The position numbers and the translations under genes are program-made. DNA of 64,000 nt from Prostheceraeus crozeri (taxonomy: Eukaryota; Platyhelminthes; Polycladida; Euryleptidae): positions 92,501 to 156,500 of the forward strand of contig CAJQUW010007562.1 in the NCBI GenBank assembly GCA_907163375.1, in the 5' to 3' direction. This document shows, piece by piece, positions 1-11,550 of this stretch. Each line of letters begins with the position of its first letter. Position 1 is the stretch's first letter. The notes beneath the pieces were generated by a model. It worked only from the letters and a program-made list of their open reading frames with translations, did not search any database and was not told the DNA's origin.

Positions 1-589
1 TGATCAGACGCAGAAAAAATGACAAAATACTTTAAAGTATTTACCTTACCCTAAAAATATGATAAAATGTGACGTCATAAAAAAGTGCCCTACTATAAAA
101 TTATGTGCATGCAAACTTCGACTCCTTTGGTTATTCATGTACTATAATTGCAAATTGCGGTATCCACAGCAAATAAGTGATCGGATGGATCATCGATCGA
201 TTTCTTTGATTATTTTAGGCCCAATCAGTTGATTTCCCTGTGATGACAATTCGATTTTTTATGGTTTTGATCAACAATCCTAATTTATTGAATATTTTGA
301 TTATTTACAGCTTCAATTACATTTTCAAAGCAAAGATATAATAATGCACAAATGAATCAAACGAGTCTGCTCGCAAGATCAATCGGTTCTTTGAAGATAG
401 AAGTTGACAAATACATGAAACAAAACATAAATATGTCCACTTGCTGATCTACAATATAGAATTAATACTAGATTGCTTCATCTGTGATGCAAGATATTTT
501 TCAGCATTTTTGAACTTCAGAAAAGTCTTTTGGTAATTCTACGTTTATAAAGGCATTAAAAGAATTTAAAAAGCTCAGCTACAAACAAT
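1..589. other. AT-rich non-coding stretch
   Basis: No ORF of note, no clear repeat end and no RNA gene seen. Short palindromic runs around 180-200 are not convincing as a feature. Confidence 0.5.
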
Positions 590-716
590 CACAAGACACC
601 AGGAGACATGTTTCAGCCTGCTGGCCTCATCAGTCGTGGGTAGGTTTGAACCAGCGACGTTGGAGCTAGAGGACGTGCAGGAATGTCCTCTAACCACAAG
701 GCCACCGGACCATCTA
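590..716 (-). repeat. tRNA-derived SINE head
   Basis: Read on the minus strand, this segment has both internal RNA polymerase III promoter boxes of a tRNA. The A box TGGCCTTGTGG lies at 694-704 and the B box GGTTCAAACCT at 642-652, at normal A-to-B spacing. Between them GAGGAC...GTCCTC can pair, like an enlarged anticodon arm. The sequence beyond the B box runs into a non-tRNA body rich in T near 545-575. I infer a SINE rather than a functional tRNA, because the arms do not fold into a clean cloverleaf. The family is not identified. Confidence 0.55.
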
Positions 717-941
717 TTGACAGCGTGAATTGGCAAAGAAGGCACTGCTTTAAAGCAGGCACGTGGAGGACGAATTGCATTCTGCAACCACTGAATGCGG
801 CATCCGATGAGGCGCTTCACGCAGGCGCTACTCATTGCACGTTAATTAGGACTAGTGCCGTGGCCATTGATGAATGTATCAAATCTCAACGCAGTCATAA
901 CGAGACAGACCACCACGTCCTCTAGCTCCAACGCCGCTGCT
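645..941. repeat. Inverted repeat around the SINE head
   Basis: About 22 bases of the SINE head (GACGTTGGAGCTAGAGGACG at 656-675) recur inverted at 915-935 (CGTCCTCTAGCTCCAACG). The roughly 240 bases between contain two overlapping shadow ORFs without recognisable family features. It could be two SINE fragments in opposite orientation or one palindromic element. Confidence 0.45.
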
Positions 942-1337
942 TCGACGTTGCACTGATTTGATAAGTCTGATCACTTGTGAGGTTTCTCCTTCATTCCTCG
1001 TTGTATCCGACATGATTGATGGTTGGGAAACTTCAAAGCTGCAAAAAATAGTCAATGATTTCTAAATATTTCTGATAAATACCCTGTGATGGCTGTTGGA
1101 ATGTATAATTGATCGATTAATTGCACATGTAATTATATGAATTAATTTACAATTGCAATACATGCAGTGATTGTGTTCCGTATCACATCCACAATTCTGA
1201 ACACGGAAGCAAGCGAAAATTCAATACATCTTCCCAGCCGATTGTAAATTGGGTACTTCTGTATCCACTTGAGCGGCTGAGTTTTCATCTGTTCCCCTAA
1301 ATGGATGCGAGAAGTAAATAAAGATGTAGGCTATGTC
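941..1337. other. Non-coding spacer before satellite
   Basis: No gene, repeat end or RNA feature recognised. Confidence 0.5.
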
Positions 1338-2996
1338 AGCGATGTCTATGAACCGTAGATATCTCAACAGCAGGTGTCAGCAACAGCAAAAGTCACTTGT
1401 ATGATATCAGTAGGGATGTCTATGAACCATAGATAGTTCAACAGCAGGTGTCAACAACAACGAAAATCGCTTGTATGATATCAGTAGGGATGTCTATGAA
1501 CCATAGATAGTTCAACAGCAGGTGTCAACAACAACGAAAATCGCTTGTATGATATCAGTAGGGATGTCTATGAACCATAGATAGTTCAACAGCAGGTGTC
1601 AACAACAGCGAAAATCGCTTGTATGATATCAGTAGGGATGTCTATGAACCATAGATAGTTCAACAGCAGGTGTCAACAACAACGAAAATCGCTTGTATGA
1701 TATCAGTAGGGATGTCTATGAACCATAGATAGTTCAACAGCAGGTGTCAGCAACAGCGAAAGTCACTTGTATGATATCAGTAGGGATGTCTATGAACCAT
1801 AGATAGTTCAACAGCAGGTGTCAACAACAGCGAAAATCGCTTGTATGATATCAGTAGGGATGTCTATGAACCATAGATAGTTCAACAGCAGGTGTCAACA
1901 ACAACGAAAATCGCTTGTATGATATCAGTAGGGATGTCCATGAACCATAGATAATTCAACAGCAGGTGTCAACAACAGCGAAAGGCGCTTGTATGATATC
2001 AGTAGGGATGTCTATGAACCATAGATAGTTCAACAGCAGGTGTCAACAACAACGAAAATCGCTTGTATGATATCAGTAGGGATGTCTATGAACCATAGAT
2101 AATTCAACAGCAGGTGTCAACAACAGCAAAAGTCGCTTGTATGATATCAGTAGGGATGTCTATGAACCATAGATAGTTCAACAGCAGGTGTCAACAACAA
2201 CGAAAATCGCTTGTATGATATCAGTAGGGATGTCTATGAACCATAGATAATTCAACAGCAGGTGTCAACAACAGCGAAAGGCGCTTGTATGATATCAGTA
2301 GGGATGTCCATGAACCATAGATAATTCAACAGCAGGTGTCAACAACAGCGAAAGGCGCTTGTATGATATCAGGGATGTCTATGAACCATAGGTAGTTCAA
2401 CAGCAGGTGTCAACAACAGCGAAAGGCGCTTGTATGATATCAGGGATGTCTATGAACCATAGATAATTCAACAGCAGGTGTCAACAACAGCGAAAGGCGC
2501 TTGTATGATATCAGTAGGGATGTCTATGAACCATAGATAGTTCAACAGCAGGTGTCAACAACAACGAAAATCGCTTGTATGATATCAGTAGGGATGTCTA
2601 TGAACCATAGATAATTCAACAGCAGGTGTCAACAACAGCGAAAGGCGCTTGTATGATATCAGTAGGGATGTCCATGAACCATAGATAATTCAACAGCAGG
2701 TGTCAACAACAGCGAAAGTCACTTGTATGATATCAGTAGGGATGTCCATGAACCATAGATAATTCAACAGCAGGTGTCAACAACAGCGAAAGTCACTTGT
2801 ATGATATCAGTAGGGATGTCTATGAACCATAGATAATTCAACAGCAGGTGTCAACAACAGCGAAAGTCGCTTGTATGATATCAGTAGGGATGTCTATGAA
2901 CCATAGATAGTTCAACAGCAGGTGTCAACAACAGCGAAAGTCACTTGTATGATATCAGTAGGGATGTCTATGAACCATAGATAGTTCATAGATATC
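1338..2996. repeat. 74-bp tandem satellite, about 22 copies
   Basis: The motif GGGATGTCTATGAACCATAG recurs every 74 bases (for example at 1413, 1487 and 1561). A few units of 71 bases lack TAG in CAGTAGGGATG. Units differ mainly at a short variable block (AAAATCGC, AAAGTCAC or AAAGGCGC), and variant blocks recur in order, which suggests higher-order duplication. Each unit carries the short palindrome CTATG-AAC-CATAG. The array ends at 2961-2998 in a hairpin made from the same motif (GGGATGTCTATGAAC against GTTCATAGATATCCC). No sustained reading frame exists. Confidence 0.95.
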
Positions 2997-3573
2997 CCTG
3001 ATATCAGAAACAAATCATAGCAAGTATTTTGATGTTTTGATAAAAATGTGATGTCCGAAGAGTCATATAATTCATCAAGCCAAGCTTTCTGACCTTCCGA
3101 CAACACTCAGTTTCGTTTCCGACGCTGATTTTCTTTCTCCTCATGAAAAAGAATATATGAAGAGCCTGCTTATCTCGTCTTCTACACTTCTCTTCACAAT
3201 GAGGCGACTGTGACCTAAGAGCATTAGGTGTTAAACTCGGCATTCTTTTATTGAGGATTCACCTTCACTTTTCAAGTAAATGTAAAGAGACTATACGTGG
3301 ATGATTGCTTTCATTTGACACATCATCAACATTGTGACGTTGCGATAAAATGACAATTAATTTCCATGATATTGACATTCTTCTGCATATTTAGGAATGA
3401 GTCATGCTACTTACTTGATAATAAGTAAAGATTAAGTTCATGAATTCTATAATTCAAGACATGTTTTTTTATTTTCTGTCCGATTTTCTTTCGCTTACAT
3501 ATTTTAGTGATTGACTGCAAATATGCTCTTCCCCTCTTTGAGCTTCAACTTCGATGTTCTCACCACGCCTCGA
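2997..3573. other. Non-coding stretch
   Basis: Two overlapping minus-strand ORFs (64 and 79 codons) look like chance openings. No domain, splice pair or repeat end was recognised. Confidence 0.4.
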
Positions 3574-3997
3574 ATACCATAGCAATCGGACAATGAGCAG
3601 CCAGTTCAACATTAAGCACGCTAATTTCTGCAACGTTTCAGTGACTGTTATCATCCGGATCACACAGCAAAGAGACACTGTCGATGTCAAGTTCTACAGA
3701 GAAGTTTTTGAACGTTTTTTCGTGCGCCTGCCAACTTTTTTAATAATGATCGGAGTACCCAACATTATCGAGAAAACTTTTGCACAATGATCTGAATTCT
3801 TTGAATGTGAAGGATTCATGGCGATCGGAGCATTTTGAAAGAATTCAGAGCAATTCGCAAGCAACGCACGACTATTTTTGCTATCTCTGTAAGGAATTGA
3901 ACATTTCCTTTTGGTCACTTAGTAAATTCCTGCATGTGCCATCTGTTTCAGTTTGCACTTCTAGCAAAGTGACGCGCTTAAGCAATCTAATTCTGTG
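3574..3997 (-). mobile_element. hAT-like family A element, partial
   Basis: This matches the family A element seen complete at 30320-30830, in reverse orientation. It ends with the family terminus TCTAATTCTGTG at 3986-3997. The other end is missing, and similarity begins near the motif CAATCGGACAATGAGCAGCC. Family A is non-autonomous: the short ORFs that recur in every copy overlap on both strands and resemble no transposase. Confidence 0.8.
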
Positions 3998-4934
3998 ACT
4001 CTGCAAGTCGGATAGCAGCTTCTATCTGTTTGCAGAGATGTGTGCAGTGAGCAGACCTATCACATGAAACCCATGCAGCACTGTTCTTAGATGAAAATAT
4101 TGATCATCTTTTTTCTCAAAGCACAAAGTCGGACTGGCACGCGAAGAGTGGAAAGTCTACACAGCTCTCACCATGTTAGGGCGACCATTAGTTCTCTAGC
4201 TGTCAATTCAATTCTCTGACAGGATTTCTTTGCATCGTAGCTGACGTGAGTGTTCCAACCGGAGTCATCATCAAGTACACAAGTACAAGTAAAAAGTCTA
4301 AGGCTACATCAGAAGGAAGGTGTGACTCGACGATGACGGACAAGTCCTGTTATTTTGTCAGTGAAGGCCAAGATCGTTTAAGATCACTGCAAGTCACCAC
4401 CGTTAAGATGCCGTTGTCCTTGACGCATGTCCATGACGTATTACTGCTTTCATTGTCCTTGTCCGTTGTAGTGCTTTGTTATTCTACAGTGTCGGATTTC
4501 TATGTCCGAAACTTCACATTCTCATTTCTTAATTTCTGGTTTGTTCAAAATTGTTAACAAAGTGAAATCCATTTTATTTGACAATGATGAAGAATAAATA
4601 AACAGCAACATTATATTATTGCGATTCCATGGATAAACCGGCTGGAGAAGGCAGTTGACGAGTATATGGGCAAGCCACGAGCATCAACCGCATCTTGAGG
4701 CGAGTCAAGTACCCGAACCTGAGTAGAGCCGTGCACGTCATTGTTGTTGCCGTCACAGTGTTGAGATGACCATCGCTATGCATGTAGATATTTTCTGTTT
4801 GTACATAATTGCTTCACATATTCCTTTCACATGACTTAAATAGTAGTAACTGTTTGTTGTCTTGACTTTCACCGGTGATGGGTTTTCTACATGTACACTT
4901 GCTACATTACGTCGTATGATTGTGTAATTGATCT
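3998..4934. other. Unassigned stretch with one 103-codon ORF
   Basis: The plus-strand ORF at 4246-4557 begins with an alternative start codon. Its second half is strongly hydrophobic (LLLSLSLSVVVLCYSTV), but no family is recognisable and no flanking splice signals convinced me. Treat it as unsupported. The rest is non-coding. Confidence 0.3.
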
Positions 4935-4943
4935 GGCCATACC

Positions 4944-5539
4944 CACAGAATTAAATATTTTGTTTATCTGCTTCGGTTTCTAGAAGTGTGATTAATACGA
5001 AATCGCCGGCATATCCAGAAACCTACTAGGGAATTCCTAATACCTTACAGAGATAGGAAAAAAGTCGTGCGTCGCTTGCGGATTAATGTGAGTTCCAGCA
5101 AAGTGCTTCGATTGCCACAATTCCTTCAGATTCGAAGAATTCAGATCATTGCGCACAAGTTTTCTCCATAATATTGGCCCTTCCGATCATTATTAAAGAA
5201 AGTAGCAGGCGTAGGAAAATTAGTTCACCTGATGTTTTCACATCCTCTCATCGGCACTTCTCACTGTATAGTGCATACATTGAATCGAATGTTAGCCAGG
5301 CGATGTGTGTTTTGGAGTGTGCGAAGTGACATCACAGCACGCACGCATCTCTCACTGGCTCTGGTGTCTCCTGCTGACAGCTTATTGTTTGCCATTTCCA
5401 ATAGCAAGCAATTCACGAATTATCCATTCGAGAAGGAGCAAGTTGTCTAATTCTGTGATGTGCCATTTCGATATTAAGGTTGCATACAATTCTTCCTTTC
5501 TAGGAAACATAAGCGCGCGCAGATGAATCTAACTCTGTG
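4944..5539 (+). mobile_element. hAT-like family B element
   Basis: Starts CACAGAATTAAATATTTTG and ends ATGAATCTAACTCTGTG, the inverted ends shared with families A and B. The left flank carries GGCCATAC (4935-4942), the same octamer that follows the neighbouring A element at 5965-5972, consistent with 8-bp target duplication. Inside, the CTTACAGAGATAGG and TTCAGATTCGAAGAATTC blocks are shared with family A, so B is a longer sister subfamily. No transposase is present. Confidence 0.8.
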
Positions 5540-8108
5540 GGCATTGGAGCATCGCAATCGAACAATGAGGAACCAGTTCAACATAAAACACGCCCAATTT
5601 TCAGGGACTGTTATTAACCAGATCACACAGCAAAGAGACACAGTCGATGTCAAGTTCTACAGAGAAGTTTGTGAACGCTTTTTCGTGCGCTTGCTAACTT
5701 TTTTAATAATGATCGCAGGGCCCAACATTATTGAGAAAACTTTTGCGCAATGATCTGAATTCTTCGAATCTGAAGGAATCGTGGGGATCGGAGCATTTTG
5801 AAGGAATTCACAGCAATCCGCAAGCGGCGGACGACTATTCTTCCTATCTCTGCAAGGCATTAAACATTTCTTTTTTCCCACTTATTAAGTTCCTGTATGT
5901 GCCATCGTTTTGAATCAGTTTGCACTTCTAGCAAAGTGATACGATTAAACAATCTAATTCTGTGGGCCATACATTGTATCTGTTCATGAGTTTTGTTCCA
6001 TGCCTAATTATGCTATGCTACCGTATCATCTTATAAAAAAGTTACATGTAACACTGCTGGTCGTTTTCCCTGCTACTTCGAATACAACACACAGCCACTT
6101 CCGCTGGACACAAGCGTGCATGTCGTGCTTGCTGCAAACAAGAAGCGGTACTCTGAGTCCAGCGAGAGCACCTGGAATGGACGAGCCGGGTTTTTGTTCG
6201 TTCGGTCACTCCCTTACAGCTCCAAATCGAATAATTTTTGCTCAATTTCTTGAGTCTGCAGGAGACTTAATTGAACTTTGGCCTTATCTGTTCTAGATGA
6301 ATTCCACGCAAGATAAGAGGCTATGCGAGTGAAATAAGATCTTCTCTCGTGCAATGCGAAGGGCGATTTGAACTTCTTGCTGGTGTCGTGCCGAGTTAAA
6401 GGAATGTTGCCATGTTCGTGCTCGTATTACAGCTGAAAATCTTCATGTAGCACGGCAGGTGATTTTCCACGACCCCAGACCTCTATCAAACATTATTATA
6501 GAGCTGTTCTTGTTATTGAGGTCCAATTGAAGTAAAAAGAAATGTCTAGAACTTGAATATTCGTTATCTGAATCACTAAATTACGCCAAATGAAAGCAAA
6601 ATCATCACCGAGAATTTAATATTTTATGCGAATGAGGCATTCAATTACCCAACTGCTGCTAATATGGCCCAAATTTGATACAAGTCGAAGATGATGCAAA
6701 TACAGCGTGTTGAGGCAGACGCATGTTTCAAATAATAATTCAAAAAACATCGATCCTCCATCGTTTAATCATTTCTATGCGCAACGTGTCACAGGTGGTG
6801 TAAGTTTAAGCCGTATTGCTTTTTGTCGCATTCGTTTCTCCAGCAAATCCTTCATAGACATCAGGATTACTGGTTCGCTTGTCGTTATACACCCCCCCTT
6901 GTGAGAAGAACGTAAAGGCTCCTGTCAACAAGTCTATGTGATTCTCTTCCATTAATGCGATCCCAATTTTAGATAGTTTAAAAACTCACGGAAAAAACTA
7001 TGAAGAAGCATGTTTGAAAACACGGATGAAAAGCAAGCTTAAAACTACAGTTAAAAATACATGATTTTAGACGACGACTAGGTTTTGAACCCTAACTTGA
7101 ATGAGAATTCAGCTGAATTTTCATTTTAGTCAAAATTAGGGCAAATGAAACAGTCTAATTGTGCTGAAGATTGAATATGAAAGTTATTGATAAACTCGTC
7201 GTTTAGATGTTTGAATATGTTCTAGAGGACTTTTCAATGCCCTGTCGGAGTGGGTAGCTTGCGACTGAGACTCTGCATTTTTTCATTTAAGTCTGCAATA
7301 TCTTAGCAGGCCCTATCAGTTCATCAGCTAGGCTTAACTAAGTTCATTTGGCAGAAACTTCAGTCTACTACATTCAGTTTCGAATTAGGTAGCTTATGAG
7401 CGTACTGCACATGGGTCTATCAAAATGCAGGTTTAGATTCTTCGATATTTTGCTGAAACAAACAGCAGAGGCCTATAGATGCCCATTGTAAAAATCTTCG
7501 TAGACGTCAGAAACTATCAGGTAGAAGAGAGGCGGATAGAAGATGATGTCCGTCTCCACAGATGTAGATATCAATAATTGTATTATTTGTGACAGCGGCG
7601 GGCGTGGCTGGCTTGTCGCATGGGTACCAATTTGGGGCTATATTCGTGGGACTACCAAGGGGAGATATTTCGGTCACTTTCGTGAAACGTTTTGACCTCG
7701 GAATGCGGCAAAAATACCATCTTTTGACTCAAACTTTCAAGGGCTTTCGAATGGTGGTAATTTCATTGCCGTACGATGCTCAGATTGCTGGCAAATTGCA
7801 TTTTCTTTGATTTTCTTTCTTATCGAAGCAGACTTCAACTCAGAAAAAGGAGCTTAGTTGCCTAAGGAATATTCCTGCTGGTGGAAGCAAGACTAAGAAT
7901 ATATTATGATCCATTAAGAAATTATTGGACAATAATTTGCTGTTAATTTTGCTCAAAAGGATTCTTGAAATATTTCATTGAAATGACAATTCCTCAGCTA
8001 ATTTCCGCAGGGAAAATGTCTACAAAGCAGATTGCAAGCGCAGGCATAGATATGATGTTAATACCGGCATTCATTTCACGCATAATACCTTTACTTTCAG
8101 GGACATTT
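5226..8108 (+). repeat. Segmental duplication, copy 1 (about 2.9 kb)
   Basis: This segment recurs in direct orientation at 11550-14614 with a few per cent divergence and small indels. It starts inside the family B hAT element and ends abruptly at GGGACATTT, so its limits match no transposon end. Apart from the hAT elements, 5973-8108 holds no recognisable gene. Short ORFs at 6000-6296, 6707-6904 and 7589-7810 recur in the second copy only because the DNA is duplicated. A minus-strand frame over 12631-12906 of the other copy is interrupted by a stop here, arguing against coding. Confidence 0.85.
5545..5964 (-). mobile_element. hAT-like family A element, left end lost
   Basis: Reverse-oriented family A copy abutting the B element. 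Its outer end is intact (TCTAATTCTGTG at 5953-5964, then GGCCATAC). About 100 bases of the end that should touch the B element are missing. The duplicated copy at 11869-12381 keeps that end, so the loss happened in this copy after the segmental duplication or was repaired in the other. Confidence 0.75.
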
Positions 8109-8117
8109 GACGGTTGT

Positions 8118-8330
8118 CCGAATTCTGGGGTGTGTCACACCCCAGTCAATGTTTAAACAATCAGAAATAGTATCTACATTTATCAATGGTGCATCATATT
8201 TCATGACTTTTACTGATCCATCTAAGAGATTATTACATCCAATCAAAAATATTATTTTTGACGGTATTGCCATAGACATCAAAGTAACATATGTTAACCG
8301 CCAATAGGGGTGTGGCACACCCCACATTCT
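8118..8330. repeat. Short hairpin-ended insertion (MITE-like)
   Basis: GGGGTGTGTCACACCCC near 8127 and GGGGTGTGGCACACCCC near 8307 lie in mirrored context and bracket about 165 AT-rich bases. Each end is itself a palindrome. The fragment begins just after the end of duplication copy 1. Superfamily unknown. Confidence 0.55.
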
Positions 8331-8511
8331 GATCAGATAATTATCATATTTCAGTGCCCTTTCTACGTTCAGTTAATACAAATCATGATTGCATCTGAAC
8401 TATTTCTCTTGTAGTAGTTTGAACACGACCTATTTCTATGTCAAATTTCGATTACTATGTCAATCAGTAAGCGATACCAAAATAAAGATGGCAATGCTTT
8501 GCAGGCAATGA

Positions 8512-8628
8512 GAGTCATGTCGTCATAGAAATATTTGAATTTTTTCAACATAAGAAAACTTTGGCAATGAGAGTTATGTCGTCATAGAAATATTTGAATT
8601 TTTCAACACAAGAAAGCTTTGCTTGCAG
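8512..8628. repeat. Two-copy direct repeat, about 57 bp
   Basis: A block starting GAGAGTCATGTCGTCATAG and running through GAATTTTTTCAACA occurs twice in tandem with few differences. No other feature is attached. Confidence 0.7.
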
Positions 8629-8681
8629 CTGTCACTTCAAAATGTCTCGTCCAAAGCGTATGAATTTTTGAAAATTCTCGT

Positions 8682-9098
8682 TTGTGCACTGAGTTAGAAG
8701 CAGGTAGATATGGAAGTGCTCTCCTCATTGGTGATCAAGGTTATCCATGTCGATCTTACCTGATGACTGTACTATCTGATCCCGTTGACAATCGTGAAAC
8801 TCGATTCAACGACTCATTGACAAAAACGAGAATGTCAGTTGAACGCATTTTCGGTCAGTGGAAAAGGAGATTTCCTATAGTCGGGACTATCTTAAGATTG
8901 AAGTTGGAAACTTCCTTAAATGTTATAGTAGCAACTGCAATTTTGTTTAATATCACGAAGATGTTACAGGAAGAAGAAGCACCGTCTGAAAATGGAATCC
9001 ATATATGGGATGGAGTTGGACCGTTTGTCCAAGGAATACAAACCGATGTTGTCGGAAATGCTGTTCGTCGGAATTTTATAAACACTTACTTTTCATAA
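8682..9098 (+). pseudogene. PIF/Harbinger transposase, C-terminal fragment
   Basis: The 138-codon frame matches the C-terminal half of PIF/Harbinger DDE transposases (DDE_Tnp_4 type). LLIGDQGYPCRSYLMT holds the second catalytic Asp, and RMSVERIFGQWKRRFP holds the catalytic Glu with the usual basic run after it. The C-terminal tail ends naturally in NTYFS-stop. The N-terminal half with the first Asp is absent upstream, and no 5' transposon end is visible. The enzyme would act in the nucleus, cutting and pasting element DNA. It differs clearly from the second Harbinger fragment at 10690, so two elements are represented. Confidence 0.85.
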
Positions 9099-10161
9099 AG
9101 TTGATGCTCACTAGCATTTGAATGGTAAATTTATCGTGTTCTTTGGATAATATCCTACATAATGTAGTCCATGGTTTGTGTGTGTTGCAACGAATATCTT
9201 GCTAAATAGGTGCATCATGTTTGTTAAATCAGTTGTTTTGAAAGTTGTTATTAATGCTAAGCTAATGTGCTTAAAAGATTATGTTAGAATTATATTCAAA
9301 ATACGTTTAGTTACTGGATAGTAGTATGAGTATTTATAAATGTCGATTCTACATGTATATATTTCAGTTAAATAGTTAAAATTTATGCTTTTCAAAAATA
9401 GTTGTAGTAATTAGTAATAGCGTAACCAGGCGCGTATCTAGGATTTTTTACGGGGAGCAGAGCCAAAATTTCAAAGTTGTCTCATATTAGTGACTCATCT
9501 GTGACACCGAATACATCCCATCCCATGTAACTCTATTCATATGGAATGCATAATTTATTCCCAAAGTATTAAATAATCTGTTATGGGTATTATATAACAC
9601 TTGTATGTTAGATTCGGCGATGCATTTAGTTCTGACTAGGTCATGATGTATGCCACAAACTAATGGTAAGAGATCGAGTCTTAATTTAAAAACCATCTTT
9701 AAGTAATGTGCATTGAATGAATTTGATTGTATTTGATAGAAAAATACGAAATTACAAAATGAGTAGCGCCAATCTTCTGTAAATAGAACTTGAACCTTGA
9801 AAATTTCGTTATTTTTATTTCAAATGTGCTCATGTAAGTGATGGTGTTCATTATATCAAATGGCCTTCATGTCAAAAATCCAATAAAAATATGAATTTCA
9901 AATTTCATGAAATCTTCTCATTATATGCTAGTTTTTAAAAGCAACAAGAAATTACAATATTTTCACAAAATATTCGCTTCCTAACGGCTTGCTTTTTCCA
10001 TCATTTCATTTGCATGACTGCAATATTTGATAGCCCCATTTTTTCTGAATGAAGTAGAAAGTAAAATGTAATTCTTTCAAACATTTGGGATTTATTCGAA
10101 AAAGCAAAGGTGATAATCTAATGAATTCATTACGGTAATAACAATTGAATCAACATAATAG
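9099..10161. other. Non-coding, decayed transposon sequence
   Basis: AT-rich with no gene. A short GC-richer motif near 9425-9460 (CCAGGCGCGTATCTAGG) looks like a worn transposon end but has no partner. The minus-strand ORF at 9487-9696 shows no family features. Confidence 0.4.
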
Positions 10162-10680
10162 TCACTTTGACATCAAATTTGTCATCTCTTGTTCGTGTTT
10201 CTCTTTTAAGAATTGAATCTTCAGTCTCCAATACTCCATTCGCAGGTTGTGCTCTTCGCTTTCATACTTCAAGAGCAGTTGAACATTCTCAGAAGTTCCT
10301 CTCGAGTCGGCTTCTTCTACTCTTGACTTCTTCCTTACCGGAATTTGGTTTCCGTCTGATGTTGTGGCTTGCTCATCATTAGGCTTACTTATGACTTCGT
10401 CTGCTGCATCATCGTCATAGGCATTTACTAAAGCATCAATCTTATGGCTAATGAGATCAAGCACAGTGTTGTCTGCTTCGCTAATATCTGTCTCCTTCGG
10501 TAACTCTCCACCTCCGGTCCGCGTCATCTCTCGATTTTCAACGGTCTTAGCCTTCTTCGCGGATACTTTAAAATTGTCCCAGGATTTCTTCAATTGTTTT
10601 GAAGTTCGTTCTGAAGGCGAGTTAACGTTATATTGACATTTGATTGCTTCCCATGCCGTGATGCAAAACAGTGGTTTGAA
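10162..10680 (-). pseudogene. Harbinger Myb/SANT-like DNA-binding protein, 5' truncated
   Basis: PIF/Harbinger elements usually carry a second gene for a Myb/SANT-like protein that binds transposon ends and helps bring the transposase to the nucleus. This minus-strand frame shows the C-terminal part of that domain (WEAIKCQYNV, then QLKKSWDNFKVSAKK, then the TRTGGGELP motif). An acidic linker, a PVRKKSR basic patch and a helical tail ending EMTNLMSK-stop follow. The first roughly 35-40 codons of the longest frame belong to the neighbouring transposase DNA, so the domain's N-terminus is missing. It lies head-to-head with the transposase at 10690, and the two are fused by an apparent deletion of both 5' ends. 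Confidence 0.8.
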
Positions 10681-10689
10681 GATAGATGA

Positions 10690-11275
10690 TTGCCAAGAGT
10701 AAGTGGTTGTGTTGACGGTACGCATGTGAAGGTATTGGCTCCAAAAGAATTTGAAGAGGAATTTGTGAACAGAAAGGGATACCACTCATTGAATGTTCAG
10801 CTGGTGACGACTGTAAATTTATTGCTTGCTGATTGTGTTGCTAAATGGCCGGGTGGATCACATGATAGCAGAATACTAAAGGAGTCAGGCATCTATAAAC
10901 AGTTTGAAGACGGAGAATTTGGTGATTGTATTATTTTGGGTGATCAAGGTTATCCATTGATTGTCCAATACGGAAAATCGTTTCAATCGATGTCACAGGA
11001 AATGCCGATCATGTGTGGAAAGAACGATAGGGATACTAAAGCAACGTTGGAGCTGTTTGAAGACCGGACTCAGATTCAATGTTCAAAAGTGCTGTCGGGT
11101 GATACTTGCATGTGTTATTTTGCATAATTTTGCGAAGTTGAATGACGAACCAGATCCCGACCTTGACATTGAATCAACAGACGACGGGCAAATGGAAGGA
11201 ATTGGTGAGTACAATGACGTCGCTTCGTGCCATGTGCGTACAATGTACATTAATTCCTTCTTCTCTCAACCTTGA
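10690..11275 (+). pseudogene. PIF/Harbinger transposase, broken
   Basis: The DDE core starts at SGCVDGTHVKVLAP (first catalytic Asp). It continues through KWPGGSHDSRIL and IILGDQGYPL (second Asp) and, in another frame, CVERTIGILKQRW (catalytic Glu), LHNFAKLND and a C-terminal INSFFSQP-stop. The reading shifts frame between about 10960 and 10990, and the N-terminal helix-turn-helix half is lost at the fusion with the Myb-like gene. It is therefore an inactive copy. The right end of the element is at about 11549. Confidence 0.88.
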
Positions 11276-11395
11276 CGTTGTAATCGTTTCACATTGTTGA
11301 ATAGAACACACGTACTATTTAGGAAAATATTGTTTTCGTCAAACACTGTTTGTATTTCAGGTCGGATGATTTCGGTGACAAAAGGGCAAATCATT

Positions 11396-11550
11396 AGATA
11401 TCTATTGCACTCAGAAGATAAGACGATCTTAGTTTATGCAACCGGAATATCTTAAAATTATCTTAACTAAGACAATCATGCAACCGTCATAACTAAGATA
11501 TCTTAACTAAGATTGGTGTCCTAACTAAGATCGCTTCTTGCAACCGGGCT
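11396..11550 (+). repeat. Right end of Harbinger element with subterminal repeats
   Basis: Read on the minus strand, the terminus is AGCCCGGTTGCAAGAAGCG, typical of the GGGCCCGGTTGCA ends of animal Harbinger elements. Just inside it the motif CTAACTAAGAT recurs several times (11463-11530) and GCAACCG occurs three times, probable binding repeats. The matching left end was not found, so the left part of the element is missing. The end abuts copy 2 of the segmental duplication exactly. Confidence 0.7.

Noticed and set aside
1338-2996. CRISPR array
   Set aside because: Units are contiguous tandem copies without unique spacers, in a eukaryotic repeat context. The same applies to the 40-bp and 76-bp arrays.
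4246-4557. 103-codon ORF with hydrophobic C-terminus
   Set aside because: Begins with a non-ATG codon, no family features, no splice or repeat evidence.
6000-6296. 98-codon ORF conserved at 12417-12713
   Set aside because: Conservation is explained by the recent segmental duplication. Opposing frames are also open, and no domain or splice support exists.
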